NCBI RefSeq assembly: GCF_001654835.1
Contig: NZ_LXEP01000015.1
Span: forward strand, 62,001-126,000
Source of the DNA: Buttiauxella gaviniae ATCC 51604
GTDB lineage: Bacteria > Pseudomonadota > Gammaproteobacteria > Enterobacterales > Enterobacteriaceae
DNA length: 64,000 nt
Direction: 5' to 3'
Shown here: piece after piece, positions 1 to 11,227 of the stretch
Numbering within the stretch: position 1 is the stretch's first letter
How the letters are laid out: each line of letters begins with the position of its first letter
Notes under the pieces: generated by a model
Database searches by the model: none
Told to the model about the DNA's origin: nothing
Seen by the model: only the letters and a program-made list of their open reading frames with translations
Position numbers and translations under genes: made by a program

Positions 1-449
1 TTCGCAACACCCAGAGAAACAGAACGAATTTCGTTAAGACCTGCTTTTAATGCGCCATCAAGCAACTCGTTCATTTTGTCGAGTTTACGCAGCGTGACAT
101 CCACCTGACGCACGGCAATGTAGCCTTTAAGCTGCGTTTTACCATCCTTCAGATATTCATATTCTGGTTGAGTACGAAGATTGGCAGCATTGATGTCTTT
201 CTTCTCGATGCCACTTTGCTGCAAGAATGTCAGGTATTGTGCAACACGATCGTCAGCTTGTTTTTTAGCTGATGCAGCATCTTTGGCTGATACATTGACT
301 TCGATTGCGAGCTTAGCAATGTCAGGAACAGCATCCACGCTAGCGGTGCCGGATGTCACAACATGTGGGCCATTTGGCAACTCGTCGGCCAACGCCGGAA
401 CCGAACCTAATCCCACTAAAGCGGCTAATGCCAGGGTTTTAAACTTCAC
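1..449 (-). CDS. yggE: YggE, SIMPL-domain periplasmic protein (partial, C-terminus off window)
   Basis: The first 149 codons of a SIMPL/DUF541 family protein; the rest lies beyond position 1. The N-terminus is a typical signal peptide (charged MKFK, then a hydrophobic Leu/Ala stretch ending in VPALA), so the product should be periplasmic. The family is linked in E. coli to lower oxidative stress, but its biochemistry is unsettled. The start is a GTG at 447-449: an in-frame stop lies just upstream and a GGAGG ribosome site precedes the GTG by 7 bases. In E. coli yggE also neighbours argO. An ERIC repeat separates the two here. Confidence 0.93.
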   Translation of the reverse strand, partial: MKFKTLALAALVGLGSVPALADELPNGPHVVTSGTASVDAVPDIAKLAIEVNVSAKDAASAKKQADDRVAQYLTFLQQSGIEKKDINAANLRTQPEYEYLKDGKTQLKGYIAVRQVDVTLRKLDKMNELLDGALKAGLNEIRSVSLGVA

Positions 450-557
450 TGTAATTCCTCCATGCTACATTCCACTGTCATTACACCCGCAAAATACACG
501 GACGTCTGGCAGCAAGCTTAGCCTGGAATGGTGACTTGTCTATCGGATTTACACCCA

Positions 558-669
558 AAATAATTCGAGTTGCAGGCAGGCGGCGACGCAGTGAATCCCC
601 AGGAGCTTACTCAAGTAAGTGACTGGGGTGAGCGAGGAAAGCCAACGCACATGCAACTTGAAGTATGAC
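558..669. repeat. ERIC repeat 1 (full length)
   Basis: Enterobacterial repetitive intergenic consensus element. The outer arms (ATAATTCGAGTTGCA and, inverted, TGCAACTTGAAGTAT) pair, and the 44-bp core at 591-634 carries the sequence used for the classic ERIC typing primers (AAGTAAGTGACTGGGGTGAG). It fills the yggE-argO gap. Confidence 0.95.
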
Positions 670-678
670 GGGTGATGG

Positions 679-1317
679 CTAATTAGCCATGAGTGAAGCA
701 ATATGGCGAACCCCATCTGACGCAAGTTGCAACGCGATAACCCACATCACCACGCCCACTACGCCATTGATAATCCGCTGAGCTTTCGCGGTGCGCAGAC
801 GTGGCGCAAGCCAGGCTGCGAGAAGAGCCAGACCATAAAACCATAGGATAGACGCACTCACGGTACCTAATGCAAACCAGCGCTTCGGTTCATCAGCCAG
901 TTGCCCACCGAGACTCCCCAGTACAACAAAAGTATCCAGATAAACATGCGGATTAAGCCAGGTTACCGCCAGCACAGTGGCGATAATTTTCCAGCGCCCC
1001 TGCTTCATCACTTCTGCTGAAGCCAGTGCTACGCTACTACTCATCGCGGTACGCAATGCGCCCCAGCCGTACCACAACAAAAATGCTACACCGCCCCACG
1101 TCACGATCGCCAGCAGCCATGGTGACTTCATCAAAAGCGCACTACCTCCAAAAACCCCACCGCAAATCAGCAGCACATCGCTTAAGGCGCAAAGCGAGGC
1201 GATCATCAAATGATACTGGCGGCGAATACCCTGGTTCATCACAAACGCATTTTGTGGGCCGAGCGGCAAGATTAACGCAGCGCCTAATGTAAGACCTTGA
1301 AAAAAGTAAGATAACAC
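679..1317 (-). CDS. argO: ArgO, arginine exporter (LysE family)
   Basis: Inner-membrane amino acid exporter of 212 residues with about six hydrophobic segments. The N-terminal signature [15 protein letters not shown] (about residues 12-26) is the LysE/ArgO hallmark, and a conserved NPHVYLDT stretch lies near residues 121-128. The family exports L-arginine (and canavanine) and in E. coli is activated by ArgP with arginine. The yggE-argO-mscS order matches E. coli. No ArgP site could be delimited by eye in the 140-bp upstream gap. Confidence 0.95.
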   Translation of the reverse strand: MLSYFFQGLTLGAALILPLGPQNAFVMNQGIRRQYHLMIASLCALSDVLLICGGVFGGSALLMKSPWLLAIVTWGGVAFLLWYGWGALRTAMSSSVALASAEVMKQGRWKIIATVLAVTWLNPHVYLDTFVVLGSLGGQLADEPKRWFALGTVSASILWFYGLALLAAWLAPRLRTAKAQRIINGVVGVVMWVIALQLASDGVRHIASLMAN

Positions 1318-1423
1318 GATGATTCACTCTTTAATGTTTAGCAATTAAAGATGAGTTTAATGGGGAATAATTATTAGAGGAAATGGATAATTTTAATGGT
1401 TTATAAGTATTGCTAATGAAGAA

Positions 1424-1445
1424 TAGGCCAGCCGTAACTGGCCCC
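1424..1445 (-). terminator. Putative terminator of mscS
   Basis: Perfect 6-bp stem GGCCAG/CTGGCC at 1426-1443, just after the mscS stop codon and before argO. On the minus strand the stem is followed by a partly T-rich tail, so it is a moderate candidate. Confidence 0.5.
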
Positions 1446-1457
1446 AGAAAATCACGC

Positions 1458-2312
1458 TTACGCAGCTTCTTTCACTCGTTTGAAATTCACATCCATTTGC
1501 GGATAAGGGAAGCTGATTCCCTGCGCATCAAACTCACGCTTAACGCGTTCCAGCACATCCCAATAGACGTTTTGGAGGTCGCCGCTGTTGCTCCAGGCAC
1601 GCACCACAAAGTTAATGGCTGACGGCCCAAGCTCATTGAGGCGCACGGTGATGTCGCGGTCTTTCAGCACGCGCTCATCGCTGTTGATGATATCTGTCAG
1701 GATTTGCTTAACCTTGTCGATATCCGAATCGTACGCCACGCTGATGATAAATTCGTTGCGGCGCACCGGTTCGCGGGAGAAGTTAATAATATTGCCGGCG
1801 ATGATTTTACCGTTAGGCACCACAACGATTTTCCCGTCCACAGTGCGCAAAGTGGTGGAGAAAATCTGCACGTTCAGCACGGAGCCCGCAATACCGCCAA
1901 GATCAACATATTCACCCGCGCGGAATGGGCGGAAAGTGACCAGCAACACGCCTGCCGCCAGGTTAGAAAGCGAACCTTGCAACGCCAGACCAATGGCTAA
2001 ACCTGCGGCACCGAGGACTGCGATAACGGACGCAGTCTGAACGCCAACACGCCCCAGCGCGGCAATTAACGTAAATGCGATGATGCCGTAACGCACCAGA
2101 GCGGAAAGGAAATCAGCTACCGTCGCATCAATACCACGCGCCAACATCACACGGTTAATCGTATTGGAAACCACGCGAGCCACGATCATCCCGACGATGA
2201 TTATCGCAATCGCCGCCACAATGTTGACCGCATAGCTCAGCAGTAACGCCTGGTTGCGCACCAGCCAGCCTCCAGCATTATTAATACTGTCTACTACGTT
2301 GAGATCTTCCAT
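1458..2312 (-). CDS. mscS: MscS, small-conductance mechanosensitive channel
   Basis: Inner-membrane channel of 284 residues that opens on hypo-osmotic shock to release solutes. Three N-terminal membrane helices are followed by the Gly/Ala-rich pore helix TM3 ([17 protein letters not shown], about residues 100-116) and the cytoplasmic beta/mixed domain. Length is within two residues of the E. coli protein. In E. coli mscS is followed upstream by fbaA; here the tdc operon lies between them. Confidence 0.97.
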   Translation of the reverse strand: MEDLNVVDSINNAGGWLVRNQALLLSYAVNIVAAIAIIIVGMIVARVVSNTINRVMLARGIDATVADFLSALVRYGIIAFTLIAALGRVGVQTASVIAVLGAAGLAIGLALQGSLSNLAAGVLLVTFRPFRAGEYVDLGGIAGSVLNVQIFSTTLRTVDGKIVVVPNGKIIAGNIINFSREPVRRNEFIISVAYDSDIDKVKQILTDIINSDERVLKDRDITVRLNELGPSAINFVVRAWSNSGDLQNVYWDVLERVKREFDAQGISFPYPQMDVNFKRVKEAA

Positions 2313-2418
2313 TCACGGTTCCTTGTCTTTACTGAAATTTGCGCCTGAAAAGCACAACAGAGACTTTAAAGGGTAAACAAAACAACCGAATATGCCAAGT
2401 TGCTCACAAATTTGGCCG

Positions 2419-2442
2419 AAAAAAACCCGCGCGCGCGGGTTT
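2419..2442 (-). terminator. Terminator of the tdc operon
   Basis: GC-rich dyad AAACCCGCGCGCGCGGGTTT followed on the minus strand by a run of T residues. It sits 29 bp past the tdcE stop, marking the end of tdcABCDE at this gene: no tdcF or tdcG follows. Confidence 0.85.
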
Positions 2443-2470
2443 CAGGGAAGCGAATTAATGCTCAAAGGCA

Positions 2471-4765
2471 TTAGATCGAGTGGGTAAAGGTGCGCGAAAT
2501 GACATCTTGCTGCTGCTCACGCGTCAGAGCATTAAAACGCACCGCATAGCCGGAAACGCGAATGGTCAGCGTCGGGTAGTTTTCCGGGTGTTCAACGGCA
2601 TCAAGTAGCATTTCCCTGTTCATGACGTTTACATTCAGATGCTGCCCGCCTTCAGTTCGCACATCGTGATGGAAATAACCATCCAGCAATCCCACCAGGT
2701 TTAACTGGCGCACGGCGTCATCACGCCCTAATGCCGCAGGAACAATCGAGAAGGTATAAGAGATACCATCTTTAGCGTAACTGAACGGCAGTTTAGCGAC
2801 CGACGTTAATGAAGCCACTGCACCTTTCCGATCCCTCCCGTGCATTGGGTTCGCCCCTGGTGCAAATGGCATACCGGCACGGCGACCATCTGGCGTGTTA
2901 CCGGTTTTTTGCCCATACACCACGTTTGAGGTGATCGTCAGGATCGACTGAGTCGGCACCGCATTGCGATAAGTTGGCAGCGCCTGGATCTTCTTCATAA
3001 AGCGCTCAACCAGATCGCAGGCAATGGCATCAACACGATCATCATTATTACCGTATTGCGGGTAGTCACCTTCAATGACGAAATCAACCGCCAGCCCGTT
3101 TTGGTCGCGCACCGGTTTCACCGTGGCGTACTTAATCGCAGAAAGCGAATCCACTGCCACCGACAATCCGGCAATACCACATGCCATGGTGCGATAGACA
3201 TCCCGGTCATGCAGAGCCATTAACGAGGCTTCGTAGCTGTATTTGTCGTGCATGTAGTGAATAAGATTGAGCGCGGTGATGTATTGCGTTGCCAGCCAGT
3301 CCATAAAGTGGTCGAGGCTGCCCATTACCTTGTCGTAATCCAATACCTCATCGAGCAGCATTGGCATTTTCGGGCCGACCTGGATTTTGAGTTTTTCGTC
3401 CATGCCACCGTTGATGCAATACAGCAGCGTTTTAGCGAGGTTGGCTCGTGCACCAAAGAACTGCATCTGCTTGCCAATCACCATCGGACTGACGCAGCAC
3501 GCAATCGCATAGTCATCGCTGTCGAAATCACAGCGCATCAGGTCATCATTTTCATATTGCAGAGATGACGTTTCGATGGAAACTTTCGCCGCATAAACTT
3601 TGAAAGGTTTCGGCAGCGCTTCCGACCACAGAATCGTCAGGTTCGGCTCTGGTGCAGGCCCCATGGTGTAAAGCGTGTTGAGATAACGATACGCATTTTT
3701 GGTGACCAGCGTGCGACCATCAAGCCCCATTCCACCGATGACTTCGGTCGCCCAAATAGGATCGCCGGAGAATAGCGTGTCAAATTCCGGTGTACGCAGG
3801 AAACGCACCATGCGGATTTTCATAATGAAGTGATCGACCAGCTCTTGTGCTTGCTGCTCTGTCAGCAGCCCAGCTTTTATATCGCGCTCGATATAAATGT
3901 CGATAAACGTGGTGGTGCGGCCCAGTGACATCGCCCCACCATTCTGAGATTTCACCGCAGCAAGGTAGGCAAAATAGAGCCATTGCAACGCTTCTTGCGC
4001 ATTGCTTGCCGGGCGCGAAATATCAAAACCGTATTTTGCCGCCATCTCCTGAATTTGCAGCAGTGCACGGCGATGTTCAGACAACTCTTCACGCAAGCGA
4101 ATTACCGCTTCAAGATTTTCACCACGCTCAAGCTGGTTTTGCAGATCGGCAAACTGCAATTCACGCTCGCGCACCAGGTATGCAATCCCGTAAAGCGCAA
4201 CACGGCGGTAGTCGCCAATAATGCGGCCACGCCCGTAGCCATCTGGCAAGCCAGTCAACACACCTGATTTACGGCAGCGCAAAATATCCGGTGAGTAAAC
4301 ATCAAATACGCCCTGGTTATGCGTCTTACGTAGCGAGGTGAACTGATATTCAAAATCCGGGTCCATTTCACGACCATAAGCTTCAAAAGAGCTTTTGATC
4401 ATATTAACGCCACCATAAGGGTGTAAGGCGCGCTTTAGCGGTTTATCGGTTTGCAAACCGACAATTTTTTCATGCTCTTTGACGATATAACCCGGTGCAT
4501 GCGCGGTAATCGTAGTGGCAATATTAGTGTCGAAATCGACTGGCGCGTGGGTGGCATTCTCAATACGAATGCCGTCCATGACCTTTTCCCACAACGCAGT
4601 GGTCGCTGGAGTTGCGCCTGCTAAGAATGATTCATCACCTTCATACGGGGTATAGTTGTGCTGGATAAAATCCCGAACATTAATTGTCGCTTTCCATTCT
4701 ACGCCCGAGAATTGCTGCCAGGCATGGGAATAATTATCGTTGGTAATATCAACATCTACTTTCAT
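2471..4765 (-). CDS. tdcE: TdcE, keto-acid (2-ketobutyrate/pyruvate) formate-lyase
   Basis: Glycyl-radical enzyme of 764 residues, the PFL paralogue that cleaves 2-ketobutyrate to propionyl-CoA and formate (it also accepts pyruvate) under anaerobiosis. The active-site pair Cys423-Cys424 lies in IACCVSPM, and the radical glycine is Gly739 in RVSGYAVRF near the C-terminus, so it looks fully functional. It needs the PflA activase, which is not in this window. It is the last gene of tdcABCDE, 64 bp after tdcD. The tdc context favours TdcE over PflB. Confidence 0.95.
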   Translation of the reverse strand: MKVDVDITNDNYSHAWQQFSGVEWKATINVRDFIQHNYTPYEGDESFLAGATPATTALWEKVMDGIRIENATHAPVDFDTNIATTITAHAPGYIVKEHEKIVGLQTDKPLKRALHPYGGVNMIKSSFEAYGREMDPDFEYQFTSLRKTHNQGVFDVYSPDILRCRKSGVLTGLPDGYGRGRIIGDYRRVALYGIAYLVRERELQFADLQNQLERGENLEAVIRLREELSEHRRALLQIQEMAAKYGFDISRPASNAQEALQWLYFAYLAAVKSQNGGAMSLGRTTTFIDIYIERDIKAGLLTEQQAQELVDHFIMKIRMVRFLRTPEFDTLFSGDPIWATEVIGGMGLDGRTLVTKNAYRYLNTLYTMGPAPEPNLTILWSEALPKPFKVYAAKVSIETSSLQYENDDLMRCDFDSDDYAIACCVSPMVIGKQMQFFGARANLAKTLLYCINGGMDEKLKIQVGPKMPMLLDEVLDYDKVMGSLDHFMDWLATQYITALNLIHYMHDKYSYEASLMALHDRDVYRTMACGIAGLSVAVDSLSAIKYATVKPVRDQNGLAVDFVIEGDYPQYGNNDDRVDAIACDLVERFMKKIQALPTYRNAVPTQSILTITSNVVYGQKTGNTPDGRRAGMPFAPGANPMHGRDRKGAVASLTSVAKLPFSYAKDGISYTFSIVPAALGRDDAVRQLNLVGLLDGYFHHDVRTEGGQHLNVNVMNREMLLDAVEHPENYPTLTIRVSGYAVRFNALTREQQQDVISRTFTHSI

Positions 4766-4829
4766 TACTTCATTCCTTTAAAGCATATTATTTATATATA
4801 CCCTTTGGATTTCGAGCTGCGGGGGTATA

Positions 4830-6038
4830 TCAGGCGTATTCGGCGAGATAGCATTCTCTACCTAAATGCAAAGCATCAAGTGCAATCATCTTTTCTTCAT
4901 TGGTAGGAATAACCGCTAAAATAACGGGAGACTGTTCGAGGGAAATAATTCGCTCACCTGAGCGGTTAGGTTGGTTATTCTTATCAATATCCAGTTCAAC
5001 ACCAAATACCCGTAAACGCTCAGAAACCAGACGGCGAATAAGTATTGAATTTTCACCAATACCACCGGTAAAAATAATGCCGTCCAGGCGATTTAATGCA
5101 GCTGCGTGCGCGCCAATTGTTCGGGCAATACGATGGACAAATGTTTTTATCGCCCGTTGTGCCCGCTCTTCACCGTTGTGCCAGGCATTTTCCAGGGTGC
5201 GTAAATCTGACGATAAACCCGAAAGCCCCAGTAGCCCTGACTCTTTATTGACTACCTGCTCAAGGTCATCCATGGATTGTCCGGTCTGCCTTGCAAGCCA
5301 GGCCATCGCCCCGAAATCCACATCACCGCAGCGCGTGCCCATAATCAGGCCTTCGAGTGGCGTCATACCCATTGAAGTATCTACGCTTTCGCCATTTTGC
5401 ACCGCGCACACCGAAGCACCATTACCTAAGTGAGCAATCACTAACCCCGAATTCTCTACGTTCAGGCCTAATAAATCACATGCCTGCTGCGCCACGTAAC
5501 GATGCGAAGTGCCATGGAATCCATAGCGGCGCACACCATACTCTTCAAAGTAACGATATGGCAGACCGTACAAATAAGCTTCGGGCTTTAGGGTCTGATG
5601 GAAGCTGGTATCGAATACCGCGACTTGAGGAACGCCAGGGAAACGAAGCCGTGCAGATTCCACGCCGTGTAAATTGGCATAATTGTGCAGCGGAGCCAAA
5701 GGTGAAACCTGGCGAATTTTTTCTATGACATCATCAGTAATTAATACCGAGTCGCTAAATAAAGAACCACCATGAGCAATACGGTGGCCAACAAAGGCCA
5801 CACTATCAATTAAATGACGTTTCTCAAGTTCAGCAGATATTGCCGCGAGTGCCTCTTCATAACTCTGGTGAGCCAGAATAACTGGCTCTCCATCATTGAC
5901 CGTTAAAAATGCACTCTCGGTATTAATACCTTCGCAAATTCCAGATAAAAGCACATCGAAAGTTTCTGCATCTAATACTGAAAACTTTACCGAAGAAGAA
6001 CCACAGTTAATCGTCAGCACTACCGGGTATTCATTCAT
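4830..6038 (-). CDS. tdcD: TdcD, propionate kinase
   Basis: Acetokinase-family enzyme of 402 residues that converts propionyl phosphate and ADP to propionate and ATP, the energy-yielding last step of anaerobic threonine breakdown. The N-terminal phosphate motif NCGSSSVKF (about 11-19), central [10 protein letters not shown] and C-terminal FTGGIGENS are present. It lies between tdcC (30 bp) and tdcE (64 bp), as in E. coli. Confidence 0.96.
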   Translation of the reverse strand: MNEYPVVLTINCGSSSVKFSVLDAETFDVLLSGICEGINTESAFLTVNDGEPVILAHQSYEEALAAISAELEKRHLIDSVAFVGHRIAHGGSLFSDSVLITDDVIEKIRQVSPLAPLHNYANLHGVESARLRFPGVPQVAVFDTSFHQTLKPEAYLYGLPYRYFEEYGVRRYGFHGTSHRYVAQQACDLLGLNVENSGLVIAHLGNGASVCAVQNGESVDTSMGMTPLEGLIMGTRCGDVDFGAMAWLARQTGQSMDDLEQVVNKESGLLGLSGLSSDLRTLENAWHNGEERAQRAIKTFVHRIARTIGAHAAALNRLDGIIFTGGIGENSILIRRLVSERLRVFGVELDIDKNNQPNRSGERIISLEQSPVILAVIPTNEEKMIALDALHLGRECYLAEYA

Positions 6039-6068
6039 TTTTAAATTCCACTCATCCTGAGTAAGTCA

Positions 6069-7400
6069 TTAGATAAGCTTGAAGACAATATTAAGAATGG
6101 TCAGCAAACCAATTACTGTGACAAAAATGTTTTCGGTCCTGCCTTTATATTTCGCCAGCGCAGGGGTTTTGCGAATGGCATACATTGGCAGCAGGCAAAG
6201 CAGAGAGGCGATAATCGGCGCACCCATAGCTTCAATCAAATCGAGGATGTTCGGGTTGGCGTAAGCCACAACCCAAGTCGACCCCATGATAAAGACCATG
6301 CTGATAAGGTTGAGTTTGCCACCGGATACTTTGGTTTTATCACCCTTATACCCAAACTTGAGGACCAGACCGTTAAGTCCTTCAAGTGTGCCAAGATAGT
6401 GGCCGAAGAAGGATTTGAAGATAGCGACCAGGGCAATAATCGACGCGCCATACTCAAGCGTAGTGGCGAAGGTCGATTTTGTACCCGCCATTGATGAGAA
6501 GTGGTTAGCCAGATAAGAAAGCACCGGAATGTTTTGCGCTTTAGCCTCGGCCATATTTTGCGGTGAAAGCGTGAACAGGCAGCTGAAGGCGAAGAACATC
6601 ACAACAGCCACCATCAACATGCTGGCACGGGAGATAATTTTCGAGCATTTGTCTTCGGTGTACTGCCTGCCGAAGTCCTTCTCATACTCTTCGCGTTTGG
6701 AAACCACAAACGAAGAGACAATCGGCGAGAAGTTAAAGGAGAAGACCATGATGGAAATACCGAGCCATACGGTCACAAGAATACCGTCACTGCCGGTAAA
6801 CGAAATATCGCTGAGACTCACCTGGTCGATAACCGCAGAGTTCCAGTAAGGGATCAGCGAGACAGAAATCAAGATCAGGCAGGCAATGAACGGGAACACC
6901 AGATAGCTCATGACTTTGACCATCAGGTCTTTGCCAAAATAGATAACAAAAGCCATCAGCAGCAGCAGGAACAGCGCCACCACACCGCGGTTTAGGGGCA
7001 TGAGTTGCAGCTGGTTTTCCCAGAAAGTCATAAAGGTGTTGGTAATCGTAACGCCGTAAATCCACAGCAACGGGCAAATGGCGAAGAAGTACAGGAAGGT
7101 AATGACCACACCACCTGTCTTACCAAAATGCTCTTCTACCGTTTCGGTAATATTTCCAGAAGTGTTGCTCCCCGAAAGACACAGGCGTGCTAGTGCGCGG
7201 TGGCAGTAAAATGCAATGGGATAAGCCAGGAACAACATAATCAATATTGGAATTAAGCCGCCGTAACCTGCACGAATAGGGAAAAATAAAACCCCGGCGC
7301 CGATAGCGGTGCCAAATAAGCCTAATGTCCAGGTGGTGTCAGATTTTCGCCATTGCGATACAGCTTTTTGGCCAATAAGGGTTGCATCAGTATTACTCAT
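6069..7400 (-). CDS. tdcC: TdcC, threonine/serine:H+ symporter
   Basis: Inner-membrane permease of 443 residues, same length as E. coli TdcC, of the hydroxy/aromatic amino acid permease family. About eleven hydrophobic helices are visible, starting with [17 protein letters not shown] (about residues 27-43), a glycine-rich helix typical of this fold. It supplies threonine and serine to TdcB under anaerobic conditions. Third gene of the operon. Confidence 0.96.
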   Translation of the reverse strand: MSNTDATLIGQKAVSQWRKSDTTWTLGLFGTAIGAGVLFFPIRAGYGGLIPILIMLFLAYPIAFYCHRALARLCLSGSNTSGNITETVEEHFGKTGGVVITFLYFFAICPLLWIYGVTITNTFMTFWENQLQLMPLNRGVVALFLLLLMAFVIYFGKDLMVKVMSYLVFPFIACLILISVSLIPYWNSAVIDQVSLSDISFTGSDGILVTVWLGISIMVFSFNFSPIVSSFVVSKREEYEKDFGRQYTEDKCSKIISRASMLMVAVVMFFAFSCLFTLSPQNMAEAKAQNIPVLSYLANHFSSMAGTKSTFATTLEYGASIIALVAIFKSFFGHYLGTLEGLNGLVLKFGYKGDKTKVSGGKLNLISMVFIMGSTWVVAYANPNILDLIEAMGAPIIASLLCLLPMYAIRKTPALAKYKGRTENIFVTVIGLLTILNIVFKLI

Positions 7401-7487
7401 AATAGAGTTCCTTTAATAATTCAATATCCGTTATATTCCGGGTTACACATTTATTATCCTGAGTGCAACCCGAATTAGTTGGTTATA

Positions 7488-8477
7488 TCAAATATCTGCT
7501 GATCCTGTGATTTGCGAAACACGCGAAAGATCGATGTTTCCGCCAGAGATAATGCTTACTGTTTTACGGCCTTTAATATAGTGATCTAATTTTCCACTTA
7601 ATAAAGCCGCAGTGGCCAGTGCGCCAGCGCCTTCAGTCACAACTTTATTACGTTGGATTAGCGCCACCATACTGTTGCGAATTTCATCTTCACTGACTAA
7701 TACAATATCGGTAACTAATTTCTTCACGATTTCATAGGTTATTCTGCCCGGACGGGAAACATCGCAACCATCGGCTAATGTACCTGAAGTACGGTGTGCC
7801 ATCAGTTCACCTTTATAAAATGATGCAGCCATACCATGCACATTTTCAGCCTGGACACCGATAATATTAATTGTCGGGTTGATTGATTTAATCGCCAACG
7901 CAATGCCCGCGATTAAGCCACCACCGCCAATCGGCACAATAACGTTATCTACATCATATAAATCTTCAAGAATCTCGAGGCCGATGGTGCCTTGCCCGGC
8001 AATAACATGTTCATCATCATACGGCGGTATGAAGATACGCCCTTCCATCTCAACAATTTCGCTAACCTTAGCGATGGTGTCGTTGAAGTTATCGCCGTGC
8101 ATCACTACCTGTGCTGAGTAATCGGTAGTTGCTGCCACTTTAGATTTCGGTGCACCGTTAGGCATCACCACCTTGCCATTGATTCCCAGAATAGCGCAAG
8201 AAAGCGAAACCCCTTGCGCGTGGTTGCCAGCAGAACAAGCCACTACCCCTTTTTTTCTTTCTTCTTCTGTTAAGGAGCTAAGCTTATTAAAAGCACCACG
8301 TATTTTAAATGAACCTGTACGCTGCATATTTTCAAATTTCAAAAATATCTCGCCCTTGCAGCATTCGCTGAGATAATTAGAACGGGGCATTCCTGTTTTA
8401 TATATATATCCAGCGAGTCTTTTCTTCGCTTCAAGGACATCAATAATAGTAACAGGAAGTTCATAGTCGATATGCAT
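7488..8477 (-). CDS. tdcB: TdcB, catabolic threonine dehydratase
   Basis: PLP enzyme of 329 residues that deaminates threonine to 2-ketobutyrate and ammonia (and serine to pyruvate). The PLP lysine is Lys58 in TGSFKIRGA, and a [10 protein letters not shown] phosphate-binding loop lies near residue 183. There is no C-terminal ACT-like regulatory domain, which separates it from biosynthetic IlvA; the family is activated by AMP. It is 100 bp downstream of tdcA. Confidence 0.97.
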   Translation of the reverse strand: MHIDYELPVTIIDVLEAKKRLAGYIYKTGMPRSNYLSECCKGEIFLKFENMQRTGSFKIRGAFNKLSSLTEEERKKGVVACSAGNHAQGVSLSCAILGINGKVVMPNGAPKSKVAATTDYSAQVVMHGDNFNDTIAKVSEIVEMEGRIFIPPYDDEHVIAGQGTIGLEILEDLYDVDNVIVPIGGGGLIAGIALAIKSINPTINIIGVQAENVHGMAASFYKGELMAHRTSGTLADGCDVSRPGRITYEIVKKLVTDIVLVSEDEIRNSMVALIQRNKVVTEGAGALATAALLSGKLDHYIKGRKTVSIISGGNIDLSRVSQITGSADI

Positions 8478-8577
8478 GTTGACCTCAACATTAAAAAGCT
8501 AAAACAATACAGGAGGTGACTGCTTATTAAATCAATCACCTTGAATGAGTTATATATTTATCAATTACTGAATTAGG

Positions 8578-9516
8578 CTAAGCAACTTCAGTTAATTGGC
8601 TAAATTGAAACTGGCTACGCAATGAATGTTTTTTGGCAAGCTCAACTAATGTGGCTGCAGAATGATTAATTCGGTAATTTTTAGACCACACCGCAGCGTA
8701 GCGAGCTATAGGTAATTTATCTTCAACAGGAATTTTTATAAATTGGTTAGAACCAAATGGGGCAATCATATCTCGAGGGATTACCGTCAGGAAGTCGGCA
8801 TTCAACACTAAATTATAAATAGTCACTACCGAATCAGTTTTAACGATATTTTCGCTTTTAATATTATTCTTTTGCAGCGTAGTAAGGAGTTCGCTGTAAT
8901 ATCCCATTTCCGTTTGCGGCAAGACCCATTGTTCATGGCTTAGAGCACTTAGCGTAGTCGTTCCTTTGACTACCCGTGTTCGGTTCGCGACCAGAATAAA
9001 TTCTGACTCAAACAGAGGCTCAATATGGAGATCTTGCAGTAGCATTTCATCACTCAGAGTACCGATTGCAAAATCCAGACGACCATCACGGATTGCAGGT
9101 AAGAATGAGGAAAGCTGGGCTTCGAACATTGATACCTGAGATTGTGGAAAGAGCCCTTTAAACTCTTTCATCATGCCCGGCAAAAAAGTAAAACCGATCA
9201 GGGAAGGATAACCAAATGATACATCACAGACAGTATTGCCAATCATACGGCTCATTTCGCTGCACATATTTCTCAGTTCGCGCGTGATGGATTCTGAGTA
9301 TGTCAGTAGCACTTTGCCTGCTTCGGTTAATTTTACGCCGGTGTTTTTTCTGATGATGAGCTCTAAGCCAAAATAAGCTTCCATCTCACTAATAACTTTA
9401 CTGACTGCTGGTTGGGAAAGACCAAGCTGTTTTGCCGCAGAACCAAATGAACCACTCCTGACAACTTCCTGGAATACCATCAGGTGTTGTGTCTTTGGTA
9501 AAGAATTATTGTCCAT
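8578..9516 (-). CDS. tdcA: TdcA, LysR-type activator of the tdc operon
   Basis: LysR-family regulator of 312 residues: N-terminal winged helix-turn-helix (about residues 10-65, including SGSFGSAAKQLGLSQPAVSK) and a C-terminal effector domain. First gene of the operon it activates, as in E. coli. No divergent tdcR-like gene is seen in the 529-bp region upstream. Confidence 0.95.
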   Translation of the reverse strand: MDNNSLPKTQHLMVFQEVVRSGSFGSAAKQLGLSQPAVSKVISEMEAYFGLELIIRKNTGVKLTEAGKVLLTYSESITRELRNMCSEMSRMIGNTVCDVSFGYPSLIGFTFLPGMMKEFKGLFPQSQVSMFEAQLSSFLPAIRDGRLDFAIGTLSDEMLLQDLHIEPLFESEFILVANRTRVVKGTTTLSALSHEQWVLPQTEMGYYSELLTTLQKNNIKSENIVKTDSVVTIYNLVLNADFLTVIPRDMIAPFGSNQFIKIPVEDKLPIARYAAVWSKNYRINHSAATLVELAKKHSLRSQFQFSQLTEVA

Positions 9517-9985
9517 GAAGTTCTGCGCTCAATTAACTTTCCATGCAGAAGATCATAACGAATTGCACACAGGATGTTATGTGGCTTGACTCACAAATAC
9601 TTGAGAGTTAATTGCATGCAAAGCAATCAATTGAAACAAATACTTTAAAAACAAATACATATATAAAAACAATCAGCCTTTAATATGATGCGCATCAACC
9701 TTAAGTACCCTAATAAAATTAAGTTATGGAGATAATTTAATCATATAAGTTTAAATAAGCAGCTATTCATACTGCATTTTATAATAGCAAGAGAAGATTT
9801 ATCTTAGGGCTGAAGGTGCAATGTAAACTAATTTTGTTATTTTTAAAAATTAATTAATACATCCACCGATGTATATTTGATCATTTAATGAAGTTAAATA
9901 AAGGAATTATTGGATAATAAACAGTGAGTTTAACAGGATATTTTATTTTTAAATTTTGAGATATAAACGATTGCGTTCTCATTAC
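9517..9985 (-). promoter_or_regulatory. tdcA upstream control region with CRP and FNR-like sites
   Basis: Long AT-rich region with no gene. A CRP-type site TGTGG-N6-TCACA lies at 9580-9595, about 65-80 bp before the tdcA start codon. A dyad ATGAT-GCGC-ATCAA at 9685-9698 differs at one base from the FNR consensus. Both fit the known catabolite-sensitive, anaerobic expression of tdc. The wider AT-rich stretch could host IHF or TdcA binding, but no clean site was found. Confidence 0.6.
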
Positions 9986-9988
9986 TGC

Positions 9989-10021
9989 ACATAAAAAAAA
10001 CCCGCACAAGGCGGGCTTTTC
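9989..10021 (-). terminator. fbaA terminator
   Basis: Stem AAGCCCGCC-TTGT-GGCGGGTTT-like hairpin followed on the minus strand by eight T residues, 25 bp past the fbaA stop. A strong intrinsic terminator. Confidence 0.9.
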
Positions 10022-10045
10022 GATACAGCAATTAAGCTACGAAGA

Positions 10046-11125
10046 TTACAGAACGTCTACTGCGTTCAGTTCTTTGAAAGCCTGCTCCAGACGGGTGATC
10101 ATTGAAGTCTGTGCAGAACGCAGCCATACGCGTGGATCGTAGTATTTCTTGTTCGGCTGATCTTCGCCTTTAGGGTTGCCCAACTGGCCCTGCAGGTAAG
10201 CTTCGTTAGCTTTGTAGTAGCTCAGGATACCTTCCCAAGTTGCCCACTGAGTATCGGTATCGATGTTCATTTTGATAACACCGTAGCTCACGGAATCTTT
10301 GATTTCTTGAGCTGTAGAACCGGAACCACCGTGGAATACGAAGTTCAGAGAGTTGTGCGGCAGGTTGTGTTTCTTAGAAACATAGTCCTGAGAATCACGC
10401 AGGATAGTCGGGGTCAGAACCACGTTACCTGGCTTGTAAACACCGTGCACGTTACCGAAAGAAGCAGCGATGGTGAAACGTGGGCTGATTTTGCTCAATT
10501 CGGTATAAGCGTAATCAACGTCTTCTGGCTGAGTGTACAGAGCAGAAGCGTCCATATGGCTGTTATCTACGCCATCTTCTTCGCCGCCGGTGCAACCCAG
10601 TTCAATTTCCAGAGTCATACCCATTTTGGACATACGCTCCAGGTATTTAGAGCTGATCGCGATGTTTTCTTCCAGAGACTCTTCAGACAGGTCGATCATG
10701 TGAGAAGAGAACAGTGGTTTGCCAGTTGCTGCGAAGTGTTTTTCACCCGCGTCTAACAGGCCATCGATCCACGGCAGCAATTTCTTAGCGCAGTGGTCAG
10801 TGTGCAGGATTACTGGCACGCCGTAATGTTCAGCCATCTGGTGTACGTGATGTGCGCCAGAGATAGCACCCAAGATTGCAGCGCCCTGAGGAACGTCAGT
10901 TTTCACGCCTTTACCAGCGATGAATGCAGCGCCACCGTTAGAGAACTGAACGATAACTGGAGCTTTAACTTTCGCAGCAGTTTCCAATACGGCGTTGATA
11001 GAGTCGGTGCCTACGCAGTTAACTGCTGGCAGAGCAAAGTTGTTCTCTTTTGCTACCTGGAAAACTTTCTGTACGTCATCACCAGTGATCACACCTGGTT
11101 TTACGAAATCAAAAATCTTAGACAT
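10046..11125 (-). CDS. fbaA: FbaA, class II fructose-bisphosphate aldolase
   Basis: Zinc-dependent glycolytic aldolase of 359 residues interconverting fructose 1,6-bisphosphate with DHAP and glyceraldehyde 3-phosphate. The metal region ILHTDHCAKK (His near 108-111) and the later FHGGSGS phosphate loop are intact. I start it at the ATG at 11123-11125 (MSKIFDFVKPG): this gives the usual family length and has an AGGAC ribosome site. The 16-codon upstream extension runs toward the pgk terminator and has no support. It lies downstream of pgk, as in E. coli. Confidence 0.98.
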   Translation of the reverse strand: MSKIFDFVKPGVITGDDVQKVFQVAKENNFALPAVNCVGTDSINAVLETAAKVKAPVIVQFSNGGAAFIAGKGVKTDVPQGAAILGAISGAHHVHQMAEHYGVPVILHTDHCAKKLLPWIDGLLDAGEKHFAATGKPLFSSHMIDLSEESLEENIAISSKYLERMSKMGMTLEIELGCTGGEEDGVDNSHMDASALYTQPEDVDYAYTELSKISPRFTIAASFGNVHGVYKPGNVVLTPTILRDSQDYVSKKHNLPHNSLNFVFHGGSGSTAQEIKDSVSYGVIKMNIDTDTQWATWEGILSYYKANEAYLQGQLGNPKGEDQPNKKYYDPRVWLRSAQTSMITRLEQAFKELNAVDVL

Positions 11126-11191
11126 GTTTGGTTGTCCTGTATCGTCGGCCGTTAGAAAAAACGTTTGTGCCACCTAAGACTGAGCGGCGGC

Positions 11192-11222
11192 AAAAAACAA
11201 ACGGGCAGGAAAACCTGCCCGT
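11192..11222 (-). terminator. Terminator between pgk and fbaA
   Basis: Perfect 9-bp stem ACGGGCAGG/CCTGCCCGT with a four-base loop, followed on the minus strand by TTTGTTTTTT. It begins within a few bases of the pgk stop and should reduce read-through from pgk into fbaA. Confidence 0.85.
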
Positions 11223-11227
11223 AATCA

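Noticed and set aside
11126..11173. 16-residue N-terminal extension of FbaA
   Set aside because: The internal ATG at 11125 has the ribosome site and the exact family length.
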